In this document: positions 6,791-14,627 of the stretch, in pieces
How the letters are laid out: each line of letters starts with the position of its first letter
Position numbering within the stretch: position 1 is the stretch's first letter
Assembly: GCA_026397915.1 (NCBI GenBank)
Contig: JAPLTX010000046.1
Span: 1 to 52,898 of the forward strand
Reading direction: 5' to 3'
DNA: 52,898 nt
From: Verrucomicrobiota bacterium
Lineage (GTDB): Bacteria; Verrucomicrobiota; Verrucomicrobiia; CAIQCK01
Program-made: the position numbers and the translations under genes
Notes under the pieces: generated by a model
Told to the model about the DNA's origin: nothing
What the model saw: only the letters and a program-made list of their open reading frames with translations
The model's database searches: none

Positions 6791-9484
6791 ATGAAGACAG
6801 ACCAAACAGTCCCCTTGCTTGCCTTCATTGCCTTCTGTGCGTGCTCGTCTGCTGCGGAAACCACACTCGTCCTGAAAAGCCATCCGGTTGAAAATGCCGC
6901 CGCCAAGCAGGAGCCGGAGGTGCTCGATTTCCGTTATCAGCCGGAGCGCTGGCAGACGTGCATCGGGTTGCCAGACGATCCGTTCAAGACCATCATCGGT
7001 TGCGACGGCGGGCTTTACTACGATTACGGCAGGTCAGGGCCGGCGAACTACACGCTCGGCGGCGGGCGGTTCGGGACGCGGCTGTTGGCGGCGCTGGATG
7101 TGGAGGGCGAGGCGACCGCAAAGTGCCAGCAGCTTCAGAGCGCGCGGGTGCCGGTGGTGACGACGCGCCACAAACAAGGAACGCTCGAACTGCGGCAGGT
7201 GGCGTGGGCCAACGCGCCGAAAGGTAGGTCGGTGGACGAGTGGAGCGCGAAGCGCCGCGACTTTCTGCGGCTCACCGTCGCGAACACCGGTCAGGTTCCC
7301 GCGGCTGCGAAACTGCGTCTGGAAGCCGGCGCGGTTGTTTCGTTGAAACTCGACGAGTCGCGCACGCGGCTCGTGACCGATGCTGGGCAGACGTTCTGTT
7401 GGTTCTCACGCCCGTGCATGCCGGCGCAGGCCGAGCAGATTCAATCGGCCGTCTGCTCCAAGCATCCGGTGAGCGTGACGCGGAATTGGGCGAAGCCGAA
7501 CACGCCGTGCGCGACGAGCTTCCGCCACGTGTTGGTGGGTCACAGGTCGCCGCTGGCGTTTGAATTCGCGGCCGAGAAAGGACGCAAATACGTCGTCGCG
7601 CTCGGCTTCATTGAAGGCTGGCATCCGGAGCCGGGAAAGCGCCCGCTCGAAATCCAGATCGAAGGCAAGACCGTCCGCAGCCTCGACCTCGTGAAGGAGT
7701 TCGGCCGCAACACGCCGGTTGTGCTTGAGTTTCCCGCACAAGACACCGACGGCGACGGCAAGCTCAGCATCGCTGTCAAATCGCCGCCGGGCGCGCAGGA
7801 CGCCAGCACGATTCTGAGTTGCCTCTGGATCTTCCCGGCGGGCAACGCGCTTGATCGCACGAAGATTCTCGCTGGCGAAGTCGGCAGCGCGGCACTCGCC
7901 GTCGTGGACGCCGATCATCCACCCGCCGCGCCCCGGTCGCTGACGCTCACGTGGGACCTGGGCCAACTCGATCCTGGCCGTGAGACGGAGTTGCTCGTTG
8001 TGGTGCCGCAGGGCGCAGCAGCCAAGAGCGCCGCCGGTCCGCTCGATGCGAAGGCGGAGTTGAAACGAGCTGTTGCCTTCTGGGAAAAGGTCAACTTGCC
8101 TTACGGTCGCGTCGAAGTAGCCGATCCTGCCGCGCAGGGGCTGCTGGACTCGTGCGTCCGCAACATCTACCAAGCGCGTGAAATCAAGGATGGCCTGCCA
8201 GCGTTTCAAGTTGGCCCGACGACTTATCGCGGGCTGTGGGTCGTGGACGGCTCGTTCATCCTCGAAGCCGCCACGCTCCTGGGACGCGCGGACGAAGCGC
8301 GGCGCGGGATTGATTACCTGATGAGCTTCCAGAAACCCGACGGCGGCTTCATGCTCATCAATGGTCACTGGAAAGAGACAGGCATCGTGCTGTGGGCGGT
8401 CACGCATCACGCGCGGCTCACCGGTGACAAGGCGTGGCTCGCCGCGATGTGGCCAAAGCTTGAGCGCGGCTTCGAGTATATCCGCAGCCTGCGCAAGCAA
8501 GCCTCGGTGGACCCGAACTCGCCGGGCGCGGGCTTGATGCCGGAGGGTTTCAGCGACGGCGGCTTAAGCGGGCCGGCGCACGAATACACCAACATCTACT
8601 GGACGATGATCGGCCTGCGAGCCGCCGTTCAGGCCGCCGAGTGGCTCGGCAAGAACGAGCAGGCTGCCTCGTGGCAAAAGGAATACAACGACTACATGGC
8701 GACGTTCCGCCGCGCTGCTGCGCGCGACATGCGCTTCGATGGCCACGGGAACCGCTGCCTGCCGATCGTGATGAAAGCGCCCGCCGAGTTGCTCCCGCAG
8801 AAGGCGCAGTGGGGCTTCCTGCACGCGCTACATCCCGGCGGTGTTTTTGAACCTGGCGACGAACTCGTCCGTGGCAACATGGCCATGCTTGCCGCGAACG
8901 AGCGCGAGGGGCTGGTGTTCGACACCGGCTGGCTCAGCGAGGGACTCTGGAACTACTTCGGCTCGTTCTACGGTCACGCTTGGCTCTGGCTCGGCCACGG
9001 CCGCAAAGCCGCCGCCACGCTCTACGCGTTCGGCAACCACGCCAGCCCGTTGCTTTGCTGGCGTGAGGAGCAGCGACCCGTCGGCGAGAAGCCGGGCTAC
9101 GTCAGCGACATGCCGCACAACTGGGCCAGCGCCGAGTTTATCCGGCTCGCGTGTCACTTGATGGTGCTGGAGCGCGGCGACGAGCTTCACCTGCTCGAAG
9201 GCATGCCGCGCGCCTGGGTGAAACCGGGCGCGAAGAACCGCCTCAAAAACATTCCAACAATTTTCGGTCCAGTGAGCCTCGCGTTGCGCGTGAGCGACGA
9301 TGGCCGGACTGCGACGCTGGATATCACGCCACCGCGGCGCGAGCCGGCTTCGAAGCTGGTGGTGCATCTCGAACACTTCGGCCGCGAGATTGAAAGCGCG
9401 AGCGTCAACGGGAAGCGGATCGTCGGCGATACGCTGACGTTGCCTTCCAAAGAGGCGGCTTTGGTGGTGCTGAGTTTCAAATGA
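6791..9484 (+). CDS. Secreted six-hairpin (alpha/alpha barrel) glycosidase-like protein
   Basis: The ATG at 6791, 10 bases after the URO-D-like stop, gives an 897-residue protein with a signal peptide (MKTDQTVPLLAFIAFCACSS; possible lipobox cysteines). An N-terminal beta-rich half (to about residue 420) is followed by an alpha/alpha barrel: YRGLWVVDGSFILEAATLLG, FQKPDGGF, KETGIVLWAVTHHARLTGD and repeated helix pairs resemble GH15/GH63/GH78-type six-hairpin glycosidases, with WVVDG at the place of the WxRD signature. A short C-terminal beta-sandwich ends the chain. The GH family and substrate cannot be assigned by eye. It probably acts outside the cytoplasm in the same pathway as the GH2 that starts 13 bases downstream. 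Confidence 0.7.
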   Translation: MKTDQTVPLLAFIAFCACSSAAETTLVLKSHPVENAAAKQEPEVLDFRYQPERWQTCIGLPDDPFKTIIGCDGGLYYDYGRSGPANYTLGGGRFGTRLLAALDVEGEATAKCQQLQSARVPVVTTRHKQGTLELRQVAWANAPKGRSVDEWSAKRRDFLRLTVANTGQVPAAAKLRLEAGAVVSLKLDESRTRLVTDAGQTFCWFSRPCMPAQAEQIQSAVCSKHPVSVTRNWAKPNTPCATSFRHVLVGHRSPLAFEFAAEKGRKYVVALGFIEGWHPEPGKRPLEIQIEGKTVRSLDLVKEFGRNTPVVLEFPAQDTDGDGKLSIAVKSPPGAQDASTILSCLWIFPAGNALDRTKILAGEVGSAALAVVDADHPPAAPRSLTLTWDLGQLDPGRETELLVVVPQGAAAKSAAGPLDAKAELKRAVAFWEKVNLPYGRVEVADPAAQGLLDSCVRNIYQAREIKDGLPAFQVGPTTYRGLWVVDGSFILEAATLLGRADEARRGIDYLMSFQKPDGGFMLINGHWKETGIVLWAVTHHARLTGDKAWLAAMWPKLERGFEYIRSLRKQASVDPNSPGAGLMPEGFSDGGLSGPAHEYTNIYWTMIGLRAAVQAAEWLGKNEQAASWQKEYNDYMATFRRAAARDMRFDGHGNRCLPIVMKAPAELLPQKAQWGFLHALHPGGVFEPGDELVRGNMAMLAANEREGLVFDTGWLSEGLWNYFGSFYGHAWLWLGHGRKAAATLYAFGNHASPLLCWREEQRPVGEKPGYVSDMPHNWASAEFIRLACHLMVLERGDELHLLEGMPRAWVKPGAKNRLKNIPTIFGPVSLALRVSDDGRTATLDITPPRREPASKLVVHLEHFGREIESASVNGKRIVGDTLTLPSKEAALVVLSFK

Positions 9485-9497
9485 CCATCAGAAGAAC

Positions 9498-11801
9498 ATG
9501 AATACAATATCCAGAACCCTCATGCTGCTTGTCGTTGCGCTGCTGTTCTCGGCGGGCGCGGGCGCCGACGTGCCGCGACCGGAACATCCGCGGCCGGACT
9601 TCCAGCGCGATTCGTGGCTGAACCTCAACGGCGAGTGGCAGTTCGCGGTGGACGGGAAGGGCGACGGCGAAACACGCGGGCTGATCTCCGGCCACGATTT
9701 CGCGCTTAAAATCATCGTGCCTTTCTGTCCGGAGAGCCAGCTTTCCGGGCTGGCGATGGCGACCAACTACATGCCGCACGTCTGGTATCGGCGCGCGTTC
9801 CAAGTGCCGGCGGCGATGCGCGGTCAGCGGCTGCTGCTGAACTTCGGCGCAGTGGATTATCGCGCGCGCGTCTGGCTCAACGGCCAGTTCGTCGGCGAGC
9901 ACCGCGGTGGTTACGTGCCGTTTGCGCTGGAGATTACCGACACCGTCCGCGACGGCGACAACGAGTTGGTGGTTCACGCGATTGATGAGATTCGCTCCGG
10001 CTTGCAGCCCGCCGGCAAGCAGACGCACAGCGTCAGCCAGGGTTGTGTTTACACGCGCACGACGGGCATCTGGCAGACGGTCTGGCTCGAAGTGGCGGGC
10101 GCGACGTATTTGCGGGAGTTTGCGCTGGTGCCCGATCTCGATGGCGGGCGCGTCATGTTCCAAGGCAACATGGACGGAGCGATGAAAGGCGTGAGCGTCC
10201 GGCTGCGCGCGTTTGCCGACGGCAAGAAGGTGGGCGAGGAGACGGTGCCGGCGGCGTGGCGGAACACGCTGGCGGTGCTGAAGCTCAGTAAGGTTGTGGC
10301 GTGGCATCCCGGCAAGCCGTTCCTCTACGATCTCACCATCGAGACGCTGCGAGGCGGCGAGGTGATTGACTCGGTGCGCAGCTACTTCGGCCTGCGCAAG
10401 ATCACCATCGAGGAGAACCGGTTTCTCATCAACGACAAGCCGGTGTTTCAGCGGCTCATCCTCGACCAGGGGTTTTATCCCGACGGCATCTACACGGCGA
10501 CGAGCGACGAGGCGCTGCGGCGGGATATCGAGATGTCCATGGCCGCAGGCTTCAACGGCGCGCGGCTGCACCAAAAAGTATTCGAGCCGCGGCTGCTCTA
10601 CTGGGCCGACAAACTCGGCTACATCGTCTGGGGCGAGTTTCCGAGCTGGGGCATCAACCTCGCGCGGCCTGACGCGATGGTGGCGTTTGTGGATGAGTGG
10701 CGCGAGGCGTTGCGGCGCGACCGGAATCATCCGGCGATCATCGGCTGGTGCCCGCTCAACGAAACCGGCACGAACGAAACCATCGCGCTCACCGAGACGC
10801 TGCTGGCGGCGACGCAGACGATGGACCCGACGCGGCCGTTGCTTGATTCCAGCGGCTACACGCATTTCCTGCCGGAGACCGACGTGTTCGACTCGCACGA
10901 TTACACCGGCGACCCGAAGCGGTTTGCGGCGCGTTACGCGATGTTCGGGCTGACGGGTCAGGAGCCGTGGCACAATTATCCCGGCGACCCGCGCAGCCGT
11001 TATCGCGGCCAGCCGTATTTTGTGAGCGAATACGGCGGCATCCGGGTGAAAACCGAGCGCGACACCGGCAAGGGCTGGGGTTACGGCGGCGAGAGCCTCG
11101 ACCTGAAGGATTTCCTTGCGCGCTACAAGGGCCTGACCGACGCGCAACTCGACAACCCGAACATCTTCGGCTTCTGCTACACACAGCTCACCGACATCGA
11201 GCAGGAGCAGAACGGCGTGTATTTCTACGACCGCAAGCCGAAATACAATCCCGCGCTGCTGCACGCGATCAACGCCCGCCCCGCCGCCTACGAGACGCAG
11301 CCGCCGCGCGTCCGGCGCATCACGTGGAGCGCGCTTGTGCCGACCTCCGAACAGACCGCACAGGAATGGCGGTTCACGACGAGCCAGCCGGCGGATGGAT
11401 GGTTCAAAGCAGGCTTCGACGACACTGCGTGGCAGACCGGCAAGGGCGGCTTCGGCACGACAGGCACGCCCGGCGCGGTGATCGGCACGACTTGGAAGAC
11501 CGGCGACATCTGGCTGCGCCGGTATTTCCGTGTCGAGAAAGCCGCCATCGCGATGGCCGGCCTGCGCGTCCATCACGACGAGAATGCCGAGGTTTATGTG
11601 AACGGGAAAAAGGTTGCGGAGTTCGACGGTTTCGTCGGCAACTACTTCACCACGCTGAACGACGCGTTGCGCGCGGCTCTGCGCGAAGGCGACAACGTGC
11701 TGGCCGCCCACTGCCATCAGGAGAAGGGCGGCCAGTTCATTGACGCCGGCATTGAAGTGGGCGCCGAGAGCAAGCGGGGAGGCGTCGGAGACCGCAAATG
11801 A
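9498..11801 (+). CDS. Secreted glycoside hydrolase family 2 enzyme with C-terminal beta-sandwich
   Basis: The 767-residue protein opens with a Sec signal (LMLLVVALLFSAGAGA). It then shows the GH2 order: sugar-binding jelly roll (WLNLNGEWQFAVDGKG, VWYRRAFQVP, ARVWLNGQFVGEHRGGYVPF), immunoglobulin-like domain, and TIM barrel. The acid/base is Glu422 in WCPLNETG and the nucleophile is Glu511 in YFVSEYGG, so it should be an active retaining exo-glycosidase (beta-galactosidase, glucuronidase or similar). Residues about 620-767 form an added beta-sandwich (DIWLRRYFRVEKA, NAEVYVNGKKVAEFDG), probably carbohydrate-binding. The stop overlaps the next gene's ATG (ATGA), which indicates a shared transcript with the sulfatase. 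Confidence 0.88.
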   Translation: MNTISRTLMLLVVALLFSAGAGADVPRPEHPRPDFQRDSWLNLNGEWQFAVDGKGDGETRGLISGHDFALKIIVPFCPESQLSGLAMATNYMPHVWYRRAFQVPAAMRGQRLLLNFGAVDYRARVWLNGQFVGEHRGGYVPFALEITDTVRDGDNELVVHAIDEIRSGLQPAGKQTHSVSQGCVYTRTTGIWQTVWLEVAGATYLREFALVPDLDGGRVMFQGNMDGAMKGVSVRLRAFADGKKVGEETVPAAWRNTLAVLKLSKVVAWHPGKPFLYDLTIETLRGGEVIDSVRSYFGLRKITIEENRFLINDKPVFQRLILDQGFYPDGIYTATSDEALRRDIEMSMAAGFNGARLHQKVFEPRLLYWADKLGYIVWGEFPSWGINLARPDAMVAFVDEWREALRRDRNHPAIIGWCPLNETGTNETIALTETLLAATQTMDPTRPLLDSSGYTHFLPETDVFDSHDYTGDPKRFAARYAMFGLTGQEPWHNYPGDPRSRYRGQPYFVSEYGGIRVKTERDTGKGWGYGGESLDLKDFLARYKGLTDAQLDNPNIFGFCYTQLTDIEQEQNGVYFYDRKPKYNPALLHAINARPAAYETQPPRVRRITWSALVPTSEQTAQEWRFTTSQPADGWFKAGFDDTAWQTGKGGFGTTGTPGAVIGTTWKTGDIWLRRYFRVEKAAIAMAGLRVHHDENAEVYVNGKKVAEFDGFVGNYFTTLNDALRAALREGDNVLAAHCHQEKGGQFIDAGIEVGAESKRGGVGDRK

Positions 11802-13567
11802 TTTGGAGAACAAGTATGACAGTGTGTTGCCTTGCGGCTTGTTGGCTGGCCATTGTGCTCAACGCGTCAGCGGCCAAGCAGCCGAACGTGATTTTGGTGC
11901 TGACCGATGACCAGGGCTACGGTGACATGGGTTTTGCCGGTAACCCGATCGTGCGCACGCCGCATTTGGACGCCATGGCGTCGCGTAGCGTAAGCCTGCA
12001 GAACTTCTACGTTAGTCCCGCCTGCACTCCGACCCGCGCCAGTCTGATGACGGGCCGCTACAACTTCCGCACGAAGGCGATAGACACATTCCTAGGGCGG
12101 GCGATGATGGACCCGAATGAGGTGACGGTGGCGGATGTGCTGCATCGTGCAGGCTACGCGACGGGCATCTTCGGCAAGTGGCACTTGGGCGACACCTATC
12201 CGCTGCGCGCGATGGACCGAGGATTCGAGGAAGCACTCGTGCATCGCGGCGGTGGCATTGGCCAGAACAGCGATCCCCCCGGCGGCGAGGGGAAATACAC
12301 CGACCCGATTCTGTTCCGCAACGGTAAGCCGGTGGCGATGAAGGGCTACTGCACGGATGTGTATTTCACCGAAGGCATTCGCTGGGCCGAGCGTGAATCG
12401 CGCAAAGGCCGGCCGTTCTTCCTTTATTTGCCTACCAACGCGCCGCACGACCCGTATCGCGACGTGCCGCCCGACAAGCTCGCCTACTACAAGCAACAGA
12501 GCATCACGCCGGATCGTTTTCCGAAAACGCCGGGCCAGCCGGTGCGTAGTGACATCAACGCCGACGAACTCGCGCGGCTGTATGCGATGATCGAGAACAT
12601 TGACGACAACATCGGCCGGCTCTTTGCGTGGCTCGATCGCGAGAAGCTTACCGACAACACGCTCGTCCTCTTCCTCACCGACAACGGGGAGGCGACCTGG
12701 GGCTACAATGCCGGCCTGCGCGACCGCAAGACCTCGCCATACGAGGGGGGCATCAAGTCGCCGCTGCTGGCGCATTGGCCGGGCAAGCTCCAGCCGGGCG
12801 TCTGCTCGGACCGCATCGCGGCGCACATTGACTTGATGCCGACGATCCTCGAAGTCTGCGGCGTGCCCGTGCCAGCGGGCCTGAAGCTCGATGGTCGCAG
12901 CCTCATGCCGCTGTGGAAACGCGAGCCGGGCAACTGGCCCGACCGGACGCTCTGTTTCCAGATGCACCGCGGCGACGTGCCGGTGCGTTACCACAACTGC
13001 GCCGCGCGCACGCAACGATGGAAGCTCGTGCATGGAACCGGATTTGGCACCGAGACGTTTACGGGTGACTTAAAGCTCGAACTCTTCGACATGGTTGCCG
13101 ATCCCTACGAGCTGCACGACGTGGCGGCGGAGCACCGTGACATCGTCGTCGATCTCAAGCGCCGCTACGACGCGTGGTTCGACGACGTCGGTAGCACGCG
13201 GCCAGACAATTACGCGCCGTTGCGGATTCCTCTGGGCACGCCGCACGAAAACCCAGTGGTTCTTACCCGTCAAGACTGGCGCGGCATCGTCCCAGCGAAG
13301 AAGAAGTTCAATGGTCACTGGCTGGTGAATGTGACCGAATCGGGCAACTACGACGTGACGCTCCGCTTCAAGCCAATGAAGAAGCCAGCAACGGCGCGCT
13401 TTGAACTTGGCGATGCGAAGGCTGAACAGCCGGTTTGTGGAGGCACCGAGACTGTTCTGTTCAAAAACATCGCCCTGCCTGCTGGCGCCGGCCAACTCGA
13501 AGCTTATCTCGCCGCGAACAACCAAAAGGTCGGCGTGATGTTCGTTGAAGTGCTGCGGCGGCGTTGA
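11798..13567 (+). CDS. Secreted S1-family sulfatase
   Basis: A signal peptide (VCCLAACWLAIVLNASA) precedes a formylglycine-dependent sulfatase. The metal-binding PNVILVLTDDQGYGD is present, and the activation motif is CTPTR, with Cys76 to be converted to formylglycine by an anaerobic or aerobic maturase not seen here. FGKWHLGD, LFLTDNGE and the C-terminal core complete the fold. It would remove sulfate esters from a glycan outside the cytoplasm. A C-terminal extension (about residues 470-589) adds a beta-rich region. Two starts are possible: 11798 (overlapping the GH2 stop) and 11816; each has GGAG seven bases upstream. The coupling to a GH2 supports a sulfated carbohydrate as substrate. Confidence 0.92.
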   Translation: MIWRTSMTVCCLAACWLAIVLNASAAKQPNVILVLTDDQGYGDMGFAGNPIVRTPHLDAMASRSVSLQNFYVSPACTPTRASLMTGRYNFRTKAIDTFLGRAMMDPNEVTVADVLHRAGYATGIFGKWHLGDTYPLRAMDRGFEEALVHRGGGIGQNSDPPGGEGKYTDPILFRNGKPVAMKGYCTDVYFTEGIRWAERESRKGRPFFLYLPTNAPHDPYRDVPPDKLAYYKQQSITPDRFPKTPGQPVRSDINADELARLYAMIENIDDNIGRLFAWLDREKLTDNTLVLFLTDNGEATWGYNAGLRDRKTSPYEGGIKSPLLAHWPGKLQPGVCSDRIAAHIDLMPTILEVCGVPVPAGLKLDGRSLMPLWKREPGNWPDRTLCFQMHRGDVPVRYHNCAARTQRWKLVHGTGFGTETFTGDLKLELFDMVADPYELHDVAAEHRDIVVDLKRRYDAWFDDVGSTRPDNYAPLRIPLGTPHENPVVLTRQDWRGIVPAKKKFNGHWLVNVTESGNYDVTLRFKPMKKPATARFELGDAKAEQPVCGGTETVLFKNIALPAGAGQLEAYLAANNQKVGVMFVEVLRRR

Positions 13568-13622
13568 GCGGAATATGAACCAACCAAAACACAGATTGCG
13601 AATCCTGCTGACTGATACCCAC

Positions 13623-14609
13623 ATGAGCCGTCGCCTGAAATCTCTCATTCACTCATTTGTCCTTGTCACGGCTCTCTGCGCGAATGCCGCGCCCGCGCTG
13701 GCTCAAGCCGCCAAGGCGAAGCCGGAAGTCTGGATATCGCCGCCGGGACAGGACAACGGCCGGTGCTTCCGCGAGCTTTTCGAGAAGCCCGACGAGTGGA
13801 AGGAGACGCGCTCGCGGGTTGATGTGCTCTTCTACAGCGACCTCAACTTCAAGAGACATTTCAAGGACGACGAACTGCGCGCGTGGTTTGCGCAGGCGCA
13901 GAAGTGGGGACTCAAGATCGCGATGGAGGTTGGGGCCGTCAAACCGTGGGGTCAGACCGGCGAGAAATGTTTCAATGCGGAAAAGCCGAACTGGGACCGC
14001 CTCCAGAGCCTCGGCCAGAACCTCTACGCCATCGTGATGGATGAGCCGCTGCTCTGCTGCCGCCATCACATCAAGAAGCCCGACGACTACGCGGTGCAGG
14101 AGACGGCCAATTACATCGCGCTGGTGCGGAAGCATTTTCCGCAGATGCTCATCGGCGACATTGAGACTTATCCCTCCATCCCGCTTACGGATCACATCTG
14201 GTGGATCGAATCGCTCCAGAAGAAGCTGGCGGAGATGGGCGTGCGCGGCCTCGATTTCTACCGGCTCGACGTGAACTGGGCGAACTTCATCGTTCAGAAC
14301 CACGGCTGCTGGGGAGAGGTAAAGAAGCTGGAGCAATACTGCCGCAGTAAGAAGCTGCCCTTCAGTCTGATCTACTGGGCCAGCGGCGAGCCGTTGCTGA
14401 AGAAGCTGGAACTGGCCGACGAGTCCACTTGGTATACCGAGATCATGCAGCAAGGCTACGCTTACGCGATGTGCCAGGGCGCGCCCGACCAATACGTCAT
14501 CGAAAGTTGGATTCAAGCCCCATCGCGCTGTTTGCCCGAAACCGCCGAGTGGACCTTCACCCGCTCCGTGCGCGACTTCTGCCGGCGATTTGTGCGCACT
14601 GGCAAGTGA
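13623..14609 (+). CDS. Exported TIM-barrel-like protein of unknown function
   Basis: I do not recognise the family. The ATG at 13623 gives 328 residues with a classical signal peptide (MSRRLKSLIHSFVLVTALCA, cleavage near ALAQA). An in-frame ATG at 13575 behind GCGGAA is the alternative and would add 16 polar residues before the signal. The mature part alternates strands and helices as in a TIM barrel: VDVLFYSDLNF, WGLKIAMEVGAVKPWG, LYAIVMDEPLLCC, LIGDIETYPSIP, GLDFYRLDVNWANF. Conserved-looking acids (DEP, DIE, RLD) and tryptophans recall glycoside hydrolase active sites. Its position between a sulfatase and an esterase fusion, 18 bases before the latter, supports a role in saccharide breakdown. 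Confidence 0.6.
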   Translation: MSRRLKSLIHSFVLVTALCANAAPALAQAAKAKPEVWISPPGQDNGRCFRELFEKPDEWKETRSRVDVLFYSDLNFKRHFKDDELRAWFAQAQKWGLKIAMEVGAVKPWGQTGEKCFNAEKPNWDRLQSLGQNLYAIVMDEPLLCCRHHIKKPDDYAVQETANYIALVRKHFPQMLIGDIETYPSIPLTDHIWWIESLQKKLAEMGVRGLDFYRLDVNWANFIVQNHGCWGEVKKLEQYCRSKKLPFSLIYWASGEPLLKKLELADESTWYTEIMQQGYAYAMCQGAPDQYVIESWIQAPSRCLPETAEWTFTRSVRDFCRRFVRTGK

Positions 14610-14627
14610 AAGCATAGGATCATCCTC

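Noticed and set aside
9477..11813. Long minus-strand open frame opposite the GH2 gene
   Set aside because: It mirrors the GH2 codons, has no recognisable domain, and GH2 active-site residues are intact on the plus strand.
13575..13622. Earlier start for the TIM-barrel-like protein
   Set aside because: It would put 16 polar residues before a normal signal peptide; kept only as an alternative despite a fair ribosome site.
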